Assembly (NCBI RefSeq): GCF_007991635.1
Contig: NZ_BJYS01000015.1
Location: 1 to 64,000, forward strand
Origin: Adhaeribacter aerolatus
Lineage (GTDB): Bacteria; Bacteroidota; Bacteroidia; Cytophagales; Hymenobacteraceae
Direction of reading: 5' to 3'
Length of the DNA: 64,000 bases
Under the pieces are notes generated by a model. The model ran no database searches, was not told the origin of the DNA, and saw nothing but the letters and a program-made list of their open reading frames with translations. The translations under genes were made by a program, and so were the position numbers. Shown in pieces: positions 18,131 through 26,945 of the stretch (positions within the stretch are counted from its first letter, which is position 1; every line of letters starts with the position of its first letter).

Positions 18131-19398
18131 AGGAAAAAATAGATTTAGAAGAAAGAATAGCTTATAAGCATACTAAATTAGGAATTATTCCTAAGGATTG
18201 GCAGGTTAAGCAAATTGGGGAGATAGCTAAAGTTGGAAATGGTGCAACACCAAGAAGAGACAGAAAGGATTATTGGCATGATGGGCGCTTCCCTTGGCTA
18301 CCCACAGGAAAAGTAAATGAACGGGTAATTTCTTATGCTGAAGAATTTATCACAGATATTGCATTAAAGGAGAGTTCTGTTAAGCTGCTTCCAATAGGTA
18401 CAATTTTACTTGCTATGATTGGCCAAGGCAAAACTCGTGGGAAAGTTGCTTACCTGAACATTGAGTCTTGTATCAATCAAAATTTTGCTTACATCAAGCC
18501 CAATGATAATATATATTCTTGGTTTCTATTCCATTATTTGGAATATCAATACCTACAAATTAGAGGTGAAGGAAGAGGTGGTAATCAAGATGCAATCAAC
18601 TGTAAAATTGTTAAAGATTACCTTGTAGCAATCCCCTCTCTTCCAGAACAAAAAGCTATAGCAGATACACTTTCTACTTGGGATAAAGGAATTGAGAAAT
18701 TGCAGCAGCTTATTTCCGCCAAAAAAAAGCAAAAGGAGGCTCTTATGCAGCAACTTCTTACTGGCAAAAAACGGTTTAAGGAGTTCACAGATGAGTGGCA
18801 GGAGGTAAAGTATGGAGATATGCTGAAGCAGGTAAAAAGGCCTGTTGAGTGGAATGATGAAGAACTTTATGATTTAATTAGTGTAAGGAGAAGGTCCGGA
18901 GGCTTGTTTCATCGTGAAAGCCTCTTTGGTCATCAAATTCTTACAAAGGACCTTTACACTGCTCGAAAAGGTGACTTCCTTATATCAAAGATGCAAATTC
19001 TGCATGGTGCTTCTGGATTAACAACTGAGGAGTTTGATGGCATGAAAGTTTCTGGCTCTTACATTTCTGTTGTTGCTAAAAATTCTAACAAACTTGACAT
19101 TGAATTCTTTTGTTGGTTGTCAAAACTTCCAAACTTCTACCATCAGACTTACATAGCAAGTTATGGCGTTCACATAGAGAAGATGACTTTCGATTTTAAA
19201 ACTTTCCTAAAACTTTCAACTCAACTTCCACCTATAAAAGAACAAAGAAAGATTGTGAATGTCCTTAATGCCGCTGAAAAAGAACTTGAAATACTCCAGC
19301 AAAAGCTAAATACTCTGAATCAGCAAAAGAAAGGATTGATGCATAAACTTCTAACAGGGCAGGTGCGGGTAAATCTTAAAAAGGAATTGGTAGATTAA
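18127..19398 (+). CDS. hsdS: Type I restriction-modification specificity subunit
   Basis: DNA-recognition subunit that sets the bipartite target of the complex. The 423 residues contain two TRDs (about 15-180 and 220-380), each followed by a conserved helix: PSLPEQKAIADTLSTWDKGI near 175 and PPIKEQRKIVNVLNAAEKEL near 375. The coiled-coil repeats end in the LMQQLLTGKKRFKEF and LMHKLLTGQVRV boxes. Length and order are those of a complete HsdS. It overlaps hsdM by 4 bp and is followed 4 bp later by hsdR. Confidence 0.94.
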   Translation: MKEKIDLEERIAYKHTKLGIIPKDWQVKQIGEIAKVGNGATPRRDRKDYWHDGRFPWLPTGKVNERVISYAEEFITDIALKESSVKLLPIGTILLAMIGQGKTRGKVAYLNIESCINQNFAYIKPNDNIYSWFLFHYLEYQYLQIRGEGRGGNQDAINCKIVKDYLVAIPSLPEQKAIADTLSTWDKGIEKLQQLISAKKKQKEALMQQLLTGKKRFKEFTDEWQEVKYGDMLKQVKRPVEWNDEELYDLISVRRRSGGLFHRESLFGHQILTKDLYTARKGDFLISKMQILHGASGLTTEEFDGMKVSGSYISVVAKNSNKLDIEFFCWLSKLPNFYHQTYIASYGVHIEKMTFDFKTFLKLSTQLPPIKEQRKIVNVLNAAEKELEILQQKLNTLNQQKKGLMHKLLTGQVRVNLKKELVD

Positions 19399-19402
19399 AC
19401 CT

Positions 19403-22400
19403 ATGGAAACTCCCTCTTTCTTAGAAGACCACATCAGCCAAATACCAGCATTGCAGTTTCTGCAGAAGGTCGATTATACTTACCTTACAACAGAAGAAGC
19501 ATTGGAAATGAGAGGCGGAAAAACCACAGCTGTACTGCTGGAAGGGGTACTCCGCGAGCAACTGGAAAGTATCAATAGAATTACCTACAAAGGAGAGAGC
19601 CATGAGTTTGCTGTCAGTAACATCAAGGCAGGTATCCAAGCCCTGAAGGATGTGCCGATGCAGGAAGGTTATATGGCTTCGTGCGAGTATGTGTATAACC
19701 TGCTAACGTTGGGCAAATCGCTGGAACAAAGCATAGAGGGAGACAAAAAAAGCTACACGCTGCAGTACATCAATTGGCAGGAGTGGAATAAAAACGTATT
19801 TCATGTAACGGAAGAATACAGTGTGATGCGGGCCGCTAGTAAAGAGCACTATCGCCCTGATATTGTACTCTTTGTAAATGGAATTCCGTTCTGCATTATT
19901 GAGTGTAAACGCTCCGATATAAAAGAACCATTGCACCAAGCCATATCGCAACACCTGAGGAACCAGCAGGAAGACGGCATTCGCTCACTGTATGTGTACG
20001 CACAACTTTGCTTAAGCATTGCCACTAATCAGGGCATGTACGCCACCAATGCTACCCCAGAAAAGTTTTGGGCGCAGTGGGAGGAAAAACATCCTGGAAA
20101 AGATAAACACGAAAAAGAAGTGGCAGCGCTTGCATACCGGAAGCAAATGCAGGCACTGAAAAACATGCCCTTTCAGCCTGCACAACGCCAGAAACTCTTC
20201 AGTGGCCGCTACGCCTATGTGCGTCAGCATTTCGAGACGATGGAACAAGTTGAAGTGAAGGTTACCAAACAAGATGCACTGCTACACAGCCTTTGCCGCC
20301 CGCAGCGCCTGCTGGACCTGGTATACAGCTTTATCGTATTTGATGGAGGCATTAAAAAGATAGCTCGTTATCAGCAGTATTTCGCCATTAAAAAGATAAG
20401 GCAACGTGTGCATCACTTGGAAGGCGGTAAGCGTCAGGGCGGTGTTATCTGGCACACGCAGGGTAGCGGCAAATCGCTTACCATGGTCATGCTGGCGCAG
20501 GCTATTGCGATGGATAAAAGCATCCGTAATCCAAAGATTGTGCTCGTTACCGACCGTACCGACCTTGATGAGCAAATTTCTAACACCTTTAAAAAGTGTG
20601 ATATATTAGTAGAGCGTGCTTCAACCGGCAAGGACTTAGCCGACAAGCTGCAAAGTAAAAGTGATGCCGTTATTACTACCATCATCAATAAGTTCGAAAA
20701 GGCAGTCCAAAATCTTAAGAATCCACTCACTTCACCAGACATCTTTGTATTAATAGACGAAGGTCACCGCACACAGTATGGCACTTTTAACGTAAAAATG
20801 TTACAAGCCTTGCCAAACGCCTGCTTTATTGCCTTTACTGGCACACCACTCATGAAGAAGGAGAAAAGTACGGCAGTGAAGTTTGGCGGCATTATAGATG
20901 ATTATCCAGTTACCAAAGCCGTGGAAGACGGAGCTGTGGTGCCAATCCTTTATGAAGGCCGCCATGCTTTCCAGCAGGTAAACGAGAAAGCCATTGATAA
21001 CTTCTTTCAGAAAGTATCTGAAACTTTAACCGATTATCAGAAAGTAGACCTCAAGAAGAAGTTTAGCCGAGCAGACCAGCTAAACCAGGCGGAGCAGAAA
21101 ATGTATGCTATTGCTTGGGATATCAGCCAACACTACCGCGACAACTGGCAAGGTAAAGGATTCAAAGGCCAACTGGTATGCCCTAGTAAAATTGCCGCCA
21201 TAAAATATAAAGAGTTTTTAGATGAAATAGGCCTTGTCTCTACCGAGTTAGTTATATCCGGCCCCGACGACCGGGAAGGCGAGGATAGCGCTTTTGGTAA
21301 ATCGCAGGACAGAATAAAACAATTCTGGGCAAAGATGATGAATGAGCATAACACGCCGGAGAAATATGAAAAAAACATTATCAGCCGCTATAAACATCAG
21401 GATGAACCAGAAATAATTATTGTGGTAGATAAGCTGCTCACCGGATTTGATGCCCCTAATAATACAGTAATGTATATTACACGCAGCCTGAAAGAACACA
21501 AACTGCTGCAGGCTATTGCCCGTGTAAACCGGTTATATCCAGGTAAAGACTTTGGTTTTGTGATAGACTATTATGGAATATTAGGGCACCTGGATGAGGC
21601 ACTAAATTTATTCTCGGGCCTAGAAGACTTTGATGAGGAAGAATTAGCTGGTACCCTAACCAATATTACAGAGGAGGTAAAGAAACTGCCACAACGATAC
21701 TCTGAATTATGGGATATATTCAAAGCTGTACCCAATAAACGTGATGCTGAAGCCTACGAAGACTTATTACGGGATGAGGCGCTGCGTTCGACCTTCTACG
21801 ATAAATTATCCATTTTCGCACGCACCTTAAAAATAGCGCTTTCCTCACTGGAGTTTGTTACCAAAACAGATACAAAGGAAGTAGACAAGTACAAAGATGA
21901 TGCTGCATTCTTTCTGAGGCTCCGTGCCTCTGTTACTCAGCGCTACTCCGACACAGTAGACTTTAAACAGTACGAAGGACAGATTCAAAAACTTATTGAC
22001 AAGCACATCCAGACAGACCGTGTTGAAACGGTCGTGGAACTGGTAAACATTTTTGACAAAGAGAAATTCGATTTAGAAGTAGAGAAAGCAATTGGTGACG
22101 CAGCCAAAGCAGACCGTATTGCTTCCCGTACAGCCAAGCACATTTCTACAAAGATGGAAGAAGACCCTGCCTTCTATAAGAAATTCTCTGAAATGTTGAA
22201 GGACACCATCCGGGAGTATGAAGAGAAGCGCATTTCAGAAGCAGAATATCTTAAACGAGCAAAAGAGATGATGGAGGCTGTCTTGTCACATACCGACAGC
22301 GACATACCGGAGCAATTAAAAGGTAAGGAGATTGCAAGGGCTTATTTTGGTCTGTGTCATGAATACTTAACTGCCAAGGTAGAAGAACTGGCTAAACGAA

Positions 22401-22642
22401 AAGATATTTCCGTATCTACGGCGCTGGCCATTGATGCAATCATGAATAATACCATTCTCGACAGCGGAAAGCCTAAAATAGACTGGCATAAAAACAAAGA
22501 CTTGCTCGGTAAGTTAAACATCGATATTGGAGATTTTCTAATTGACGAAGTACGTGATAAGTATGGCATCCAATTGTCCTTTGGAGAGATGGATGCACTC
22601 GCAGAAAAATGTATAGAGGTAGCAAAGATTAGGTATAAGTGA
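19403..22642 (+). CDS. hsdR: Type I restriction endonuclease/translocase subunit
   Basis: Motor and nuclease subunit that translocates and cuts unmodified DNA. The 1,079 residues show, in order, the PD-(D/E)xK nuclease (RPDIVLF, then IECKR near residue 165), the SF2 helicase Walker A (QGSGKS near 355), the DEGHR Walker B (near 452), the FTGTPL motif III, and the second RecA domain with DKLLTGFDAP and QAIARVNRLYPGKD. The long helical C-terminus binds the HsdM/HsdS core. All catalytic motifs look intact, so the system should be active. Its stop overlaps the start of the next gene. Confidence 0.96.
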   Translation: METPSFLEDHISQIPALQFLQKVDYTYLTTEEALEMRGGKTTAVLLEGVLREQLESINRITYKGESHEFAVSNIKAGIQALKDVPMQEGYMASCEYVYNLLTLGKSLEQSIEGDKKSYTLQYINWQEWNKNVFHVTEEYSVMRAASKEHYRPDIVLFVNGIPFCIIECKRSDIKEPLHQAISQHLRNQQEDGIRSLYVYAQLCLSIATNQGMYATNATPEKFWAQWEEKHPGKDKHEKEVAALAYRKQMQALKNMPFQPAQRQKLFSGRYAYVRQHFETMEQVEVKVTKQDALLHSLCRPQRLLDLVYSFIVFDGGIKKIARYQQYFAIKKIRQRVHHLEGGKRQGGVIWHTQGSGKSLTMVMLAQAIAMDKSIRNPKIVLVTDRTDLDEQISNTFKKCDILVERASTGKDLADKLQSKSDAVITTIINKFEKAVQNLKNPLTSPDIFVLIDEGHRTQYGTFNVKMLQALPNACFIAFTGTPLMKKEKSTAVKFGGIIDDYPVTKAVEDGAVVPILYEGRHAFQQVNEKAIDNFFQKVSETLTDYQKVDLKKKFSRADQLNQAEQKMYAIAWDISQHYRDNWQGKGFKGQLVCPSKIAAIKYKEFLDEIGLVSTELVISGPDDREGEDSAFGKSQDRIKQFWAKMMNEHNTPEKYEKNIISRYKHQDEPEIIIVVDKLLTGFDAPNNTVMYITRSLKEHKLLQAIARVNRLYPGKDFGFVIDYYGILGHLDEALNLFSGLEDFDEEELAGTLTNITEEVKKLPQRYSELWDIFKAVPNKRDAEAYEDLLRDEALRSTFYDKLSIFARTLKIALSSLEFVTKTDTKEVDKYKDDAAFFLRLRASVTQRYSDTVDFKQYEGQIQKLIDKHIQTDRVETVVELVNIFDKEKFDLEVEKAIGDAAKADRIASRTAKHISTKMEEDPAFYKKFSEMLKDTIREYEEKRISEAEYLKRAKEMMEAVLSHTDSDIPEQLKGKEIARAYFGLCHEYLTAKVEELAKRKDISVSTALAIDAIMNNTILDSGKPKIDWHKNKDLLGKLNIDIGDFLIDEVRDKYGIQLSFGEMDALAEKCIEVAKIRYK

Positions 22643-23337
22643 TTAAGGACAGTATTCAGTTCGGTTCTAAAACAATCGATTTTCAGCTCACCTTTAGCGA
22701 CCGTAAGAGTTTAGGTATTACTGTTACCCCAGAAATGGAGGTTTTAGTAAAGGCGCCAGTAAATGTCACTCTGGATAAGGTAAAGAAGAAACTAAAGGAT
22801 AAGGCTCCTTGGATACTTAAGCAACAAAGTTTCTTCTTGCCATTCCATCCAAAGACTTCTGCCAAAAAATACGTCAGTGGTGAATCTCATCTATATTTAG
22901 GCAGGCAGTACAGGCTTAAAGTATCTGAAGGCAAAACCAATGAAGTGAAGCTAAAGGGGAAATTTATTGAGGTTATTTGTCCTGAAAATGCAAATCCAGA
23001 AGAACTACTAAGAAAGTGGTATCTGGAACATGCACGTGCCCGATTCAGCCAGTACGCGAAACCTTGGATAGAACGCTTTAAGCAATACCAAGTTGAACCA
23101 TCTAGCATTGTTTTACGTGAAATGCCCACGCGTTGGGGCAGTTGCACCCCGAAAGGTAAAATCATTCTCAATCCCGACCTTATTAAGGCTCCTAAAGGAT
23201 GCATTGAGTACGTGATCATTCATGAACTCTGCCATCTTGTACACCGCGACCATACGCAAACTTTCTTTGAACTTCAGGCGAAGGAATTGCCAGAATGGGA
23301 GAAATGGAAGATGAGGTTAGAGGTTTTATTAGCGTAA
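22639..23337 (+). CDS. YgjP-like (DUF45) metallopeptidase
   Basis: A 232-residue protein of the YgjP/WLM zincin group. The zinc motif HELCHLVHRDH is near residue 195, preceded by the typical RWGSCTPKGKIILNPDLI segment. The GTG start overlaps the hsdR stop by 4 bp, so it is a true member of the restriction operon. Genes of this family are repeatedly found next to type I restriction loci; a role in turnover of the HsdR subunit or of stalled complexes is inference. No signal peptide, so it is cytosolic. Confidence 0.88.
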   Translation: MIKDSIQFGSKTIDFQLTFSDRKSLGITVTPEMEVLVKAPVNVTLDKVKKKLKDKAPWILKQQSFFLPFHPKTSAKKYVSGESHLYLGRQYRLKVSEGKTNEVKLKGKFIEVICPENANPEELLRKWYLEHARARFSQYAKPWIERFKQYQVEPSSIVLREMPTRWGSCTPKGKIILNPDLIKAPKGCIEYVIIHELCHLVHRDHTQTFFELQAKELPEWEKWKMRLEVLLA

Positions 23338-23456
23338 CAAAGATTACGTTCTTTAAAATGTACAGTGTATAAAGAAGGTTGTAAATGGAGGTTCAGCCCA
23401 TTAATCAATTTTACATTAGCCCTGGGAATAATTACGAACTGGTTGAGGATAATACC

Positions 23457-23627
23457 CTATTCTGCTGGGGTTGAATTCATTTCTAGTAAAATCTTATAGC
23501 CAAGAAACCTCATATATTTTAAGTAGTTGTCAACCAAGGAAGCCTCGGTAGCATTGGTGTACTTGCTGATTTTGTAATTCGAATTCGCGATTAAGATAGT
23601 GTTGCGGATGAAACTATTGATTTCCAC
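23457..23627 (-). CDS. Possible small ORF downstream of the XRE regulator
   Basis: A GTG-initiated frame of 56 residues begins VEINSFIRNTILIANSNYK and contains NYLKYMRFLGYKILLEM near its end. The composition looks coding (varied, with aromatic and charged residues). It starts about 37 bp after the stop of the XRE gene on the same strand, so it could be its partner. No family is recognised; it may also be the remnant of a longer gene. Confidence 0.35.
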   Translation of the reverse strand: MEINSFIRNTILIANSNYKISKYTNATEASLVDNYLKYMRFLGYKILLEMNSTPAE

Positions 23628-23663
23628 CAGAAAGCAAAATCAATAGGTGGCTGCTCGTAAATT

Positions 23664-23924
23664 TTACTCTCTATTAGAATCAAAGTTCATCAATTCCTGA
23701 AATGAGATTTCTAAGGCATCACAGATAGCGAAAAGCATATCCAAAGTGGGAGCATTCTTCCCGTTCTCAATCCGAAGAATGGTCAATTTGGCTATATCTG
23801 CGGTGTCGGCTAAGGCCTGCTGTGAAAAACCCTTTTCCTCCCTCAATTTTCTTAGGTGCCTTCCAAAAGATTCAATTTTACCAGGGTACTTCACACCCAA
23901 AGGTTGCACCTGAGCCTTATTCAA
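23664..23924 (-). CDS. XRE/HipB-type transcriptional regulator
   Basis: A small cytosolic DNA-binding protein of 86 residues. The Cro/C1 helix-turn-helix occupies about residues 18-75 (FGRHLRKLREEKGFSQQALA, then TILRIENGKNAPTLDMLFAI). Only TTG (23,924) or internal GTG codons are available as starts; a downstream GTG would leave the palindrome at 23,923 entirely in the leader. The perfect palindrome over the start region suggests autorepression, as for antitoxins of the HipB/HigA kind. No HipA-like partner is present; only a small ORF follows. Confidence 0.85.
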   Translation of the reverse strand: MNKAQVQPLGVKYPGKIESFGRHLRKLREEKGFSQQALADTADIAKLTILRIENGKNAPTLDMLFAICDALEISFQELMNFDSNRE

Positions 23925-23948
23925 ATGGTAACAATTATGTTACCATTT
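23923..23948. promoter_or_regulatory. Perfect palindromic operator at the XRE start
   Basis: Ten-base arms, AAATGGTAAC and GTTACCATTT, with a 6-bp spacer, overlap the start region of the XRE gene. The size and position fit binding by an XRE dimer and autoregulation. Confidence 0.7.
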
Positions 23949-24025
23949 CAGTAAAAGCAAACTATCCCAATTTGCGATTCTGTCAAAGGTAGGATATATC
24001 CATTCAACCATTAAACTCAAGAGAT

Positions 24026-24973
24026 TTGTATAGAACATGTACAAAATGCGGGACTGCGAAACTAGAGGAAACCGAATTCACCAACCGCTCGTCAAAAAGT
24101 AATCTTAAGCGAAGTGTCTGTAAGATTTGTGAGGCTGCATACCTAAGAGCTAAAAGGGCTCCAAAGTTGCAGGCTAAGAGAGAGGCCAAGGAAAAAGCCC
24201 GTTCAGAGGCACTTGCCAGTTCTACTAAGATATGTAAAAGTTGCCTGGAAGAAAAGCCCAAGAGTGAATACAACAAAGCCAAATTGGGGTTCGAGGGTTT
24301 AACTTCCTGGTGCAAGGCCTGCTACCGAAAATGGGTGGAAGAAAACAAGGCAATTCTTTTCTATAAATGGAAGGAGTACCGGGAAAATAATAAGGAAATT
24401 ATTCAGGAAAGAAAAAGAGTATACCATAAAACGGATAAAAGCAAACAGCAACGAAAGGATTATATCCTTCGCAACCCTGAACTGAAAAAGAGAATATCGA
24501 ACAAATACGCCAGGAACAACAGGCAGAAGGTAATGGAGATTAGTAGGCGGTCCTTCCTTAAAAATCCGGAGAGGTATAGAAAATTTAAGAGAGAATACGT
24601 ACGGAGCAAAAGAGAGAACAATTCTGGTTTCGCTATTGAGTGCCGTTTAAGGTCCCGCATACTACATGCCCTAAAAGCCACCGGTACAAGAAAAGCCGCC
24701 AAAACAAAAGAACTTTTAGGCTGCTCAATAGAAGCCTTTAAGGCTCACTTGGAAAGATGCTTCAAACCAGGAATGACCTGGGAAAACAGAGGCCAGTGGC
24801 ATATCGACCATATCGTTCCTTGTGCATCCTTTGACCTTACTGATCCAGAGCAGCAAAGAATATGTTTCCATTACACGAACCTGCAGCCTCTATGGGAAAT
24901 AGAAAATAGAAGAAAAAAAGACAAAATTGAGAAGCCAATCCAAATGTCTATTCCTCTACATTTTGGTAAGTAA
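24026..24973 (+). CDS. HNH endonuclease with zinc-finger-like Cys pairs
   Basis: A 315-residue predicted nuclease. The N-terminus has two CxxC...CxxC pairs (CTKC/CKIC at about 5-35 and CKSC/CKAC at about 70-100), probably zinc-binding. The middle is a long, very basic helical region (about 105-210). The C-terminal HNH domain contains WHIDHIVPCASFDL and HYTNLQPLWEIENRRKKDK, so His-Asp-His and Asn are all present. Similar proteins occur in phages and mobile elements as homing-type or packaging nucleases; here it is free-standing. The start is TTG. It could act in defence beside the restriction operon, but this is inference. Confidence 0.85.
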   Translation: MYRTCTKCGTAKLEETEFTNRSSKSNLKRSVCKICEAAYLRAKRAPKLQAKREAKEKARSEALASSTKICKSCLEEKPKSEYNKAKLGFEGLTSWCKACYRKWVEENKAILFYKWKEYRENNKEIIQERKRVYHKTDKSKQQRKDYILRNPELKKRISNKYARNNRQKVMEISRRSFLKNPERYRKFKREYVRSKRENNSGFAIECRLRSRILHALKATGTRKAAKTKELLGCSIEAFKAHLERCFKPGMTWENRGQWHIDHIVPCASFDLTDPEQQRICFHYTNLQPLWEIENRRKKDKIEKPIQMSIPLHFGK

Positions 24974-25017
24974 ATAAACTTGGTTAACTATTTATCAGTT
25001 AAAACAATAGTCTAGGA

Positions 25018-25425
25018 TTAAATTTTCTCTAGTGATTTTCTTAAAGAACAACGATATGCAAAAGGCTTAGATTCTTTAAAACATATTTTTGTTATTTCAG
25101 GCCATTGTTCAATCAATAACCCAACCATATCCCAATATAGTAGCCCACTTTTAGAGGGTGAACGCAAATAGAATAATCCTAAATTATTGGCGTCGCATAG
25201 TGCTTTTTGATGTCGTGTTCTTTGGATGTTATAATCTTGAGTTATAACTATAGCACATTCTTTCCTAGCAATAGGTATCCAGTCTTCATCCTTTGTACCA
25301 GCACCAAAAACTTTCTTTATTGATTTAACTTCTATTTTCCTGCTTTCCGTATTCCGTGGTGCCTGAAGGATGTTAAGCGCATCTGCTAATGAAGATGGCA
25401 TATTTTCATCTAAATAGATAATCAT
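25018..25425 (-). CDS. PIN-like toxin, DUF5615 type
   Basis: A predicted small RNase of the PIN superfamily, toxin half of a toxin-antitoxin pair. The first acidic residues are in MIIYLDENMP at the N-terminus, and the central acids in TKDEDWIPIAR and VITQDYN. I chose the ATG at 25,425 because it overlaps the stop of the upstream antitoxin-like gene as ATGA and starts right at the first PIN strand. The longer frame adds only four residues. DUF5615 proteins typically pair with DUF433 proteins, as here. Confidence 0.8.
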   Translation of the reverse strand: MIIYLDENMPSSLADALNILQAPRNTESRKIEVKSIKKVFGAGTKDEDWIPIARKECAIVITQDYNIQRTRHQKALCDANNLGLFYLRSPSKSGLLYWDMVGLLIEQWPEITKICFKESKPFAYRCSLRKSLEKI

Positions 25426-26099
25426 GCCGCTATACAATATTCTATTGCATCTTCAACTTGTTTTTCTGTAATTTCATAAAGCTGCGATATAAAACTTATT
25501 GGCTCACCGGCTTTAAAAAGGTTATAAATAGATTCCGGGTAAATGTTTGTATCTGCAATTACTGGATGACCAAACTGCCTTTTAGGGTCACAAACAATAC
25601 TTTTTACTTTACCTAATGGCCAGAAGGCCTTGGCTGTAGATTCTTCATCAAAATCTACTAACTTAAAGAATAGTTTTATAAAATCCAGATTTAACTGATT
25701 AGTAGAATCAAGGGTTACTATAATTTCATTCCAATGGTTTAGATAAATTCTTCTGCCATCAGTTTTTAGTGATGCTAATACTTTTTCATTAGCAAATGGG
25801 AACAAAGTATTAAATCTTTTCGATAATATTTGGTGGGCATGAAGTACTGTATTAGGTTTTACCCCTGCACGATTGAATTGATAAAAAACATACAGCTCAA
25901 TTAAGGTATGGAAGCTAACAGCTTTGGTTTGTCCTAAATTCCAAGAATATTTATGGTTAAATTCTTTCCCTAATTTTTCCTCCCAATAAGTATTTATCCA
26001 ACGATTTGCTTTGTTCGTTGGCACACGTAATATCTGTGCAATATCAGGGATAGTATATATACCACCTCCCAATTGTGGTTTATTCTCGTACGCTATCAT
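25422..26099 (-). CDS. DUF433 antitoxin with N-terminal MerR-like HTH
   Basis: Predicted antitoxin and autoregulator of the DUF5615 toxin that follows with a 4-bp overlap. The N-terminal part (about 12-45, GIYTIPDIAQILRVPTNKAN) is a MerR-like HTH. The C-terminus (about 175-225) is the DUF433 domain with GHPVIADTNIYPESIYNLF and EKQVEDAIEY. The middle section resembles DUF433 proteins of the longer class. I prefer the ATG at 26,099 over the upstream frame because it precedes the conserved HTH closely. Repression through the HTH is inference. Confidence 0.8.
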   Translation of the reverse strand: MIAYENKPQLGGGIYTIPDIAQILRVPTNKANRWINTYWEEKLGKEFNHKYSWNLGQTKAVSFHTLIELYVFYQFNRAGVKPNTVLHAHQILSKRFNTLFPFANEKVLASLKTDGRRIYLNHWNEIIVTLDSTNQLNLDFIKLFFKLVDFDEESTAKAFWPLGKVKSIVCDPKRQFGHPVIADTNIYPESIYNLFKAGEPISFISQLYEITEKQVEDAIEYCIAA

Positions 26100-26354
26100 G
26101 TGCTTTAGGGGGTTAATAGCAAGGTTAAAAAAGTAAAGCAATCTTTTAACGTTGCAACATAATAAAAGTGATTTAATTTAAAAAATCATAAAAATATCTA
26201 AATTATTATATTACCAGAGGCAAGCTATTTCCCAATAGCAGGGTATTTAAATATTTAATGTTAGGCTCTGGCTTAATTACCTCATCTTGAAGTTTAGGCA
26301 AACTTGTTTAAAATATTGTTTAAGCCTGCCTGTTTATAGTGCTTAAGTTTATCT

Positions 26355-26744
26355 TTACCAAAGCCGCCGAGGATACTTACCAGTGGCTTTATATTGCTGT
26401 TCATCAGCTAAGTGCCGCATCTCCTTACTATACTCTTTTACTACCTCCCGACCCTTCCAGGTAAATTCGTAACGTTCTGCCTGGAATGGTTTACCGGGTA
26501 CGAAGACAGTAATATATGCCTTATCCAGGAGTACGTTAATAGAATTGTACAAGCAGGGTAAATAGTAACTACCACCTAAGTACCCATTCAAATCAGCAGC
26601 CGTAAATGGATATACAGCAAGGGATAAAACATAACAAGCGCACAGTATCTCCCAATCTCTTTGCCGTAAACCTGTTTTCTTTTTTAAACGCTTAAGTACC
26701 TGATGCTGAATGGCTATTACGCCGGGCAGGTCAGAAGAAAATGC
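26355..26744 (-). CDS. Winged-helix (MarR/PadR-like) hypothetical protein
   Basis: A soluble protein of about 130 residues. The segment RQRDWEILCACYVLSL, then TAADLNGYLGGSYYL and YEFTWKGREVVKEYSKEM, follows the helix-turn-helix-wing pattern of MarR-like proteins. I prefer the internal ATG at 26,744 because the extra N-terminus of the longer frame looks non-conserved. The C-terminal motif is echoed by the decayed frame at 34,591, so a family of such regulators seems to have duplicated inside the island. The target is unknown. Confidence 0.6.
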   Translation of the reverse strand, partial: AFSSDLPGVIAIQHQVLKRLKKKTGLRQRDWEILCACYVLSLAVYPFTAADLNGYLGGSYYLPCLYNSINVLLDKAYITVFVPGKPFQAERYEFTWKGREVVKEYSKEMRHLADEQQYKATGKYPRRLW

Positions 26745-26945
26745 CATGTGTATTATATGGAATAGTAAAGAGGAAAATCTGAGCAGGGGTTGTAACGCAT
26801 ATATATGTAACTGGCGCAAATTTTATCCTGCTCCACTACAATTTACAAAAAAAGAAGGGCATTTCTCGCTGTTAAATCGGCAACTAACTAGGTATATACT
26901 TTTGCCTAAGGCTAAAGTTCTCCGGATGCTACTCCTAAGTTTTGG

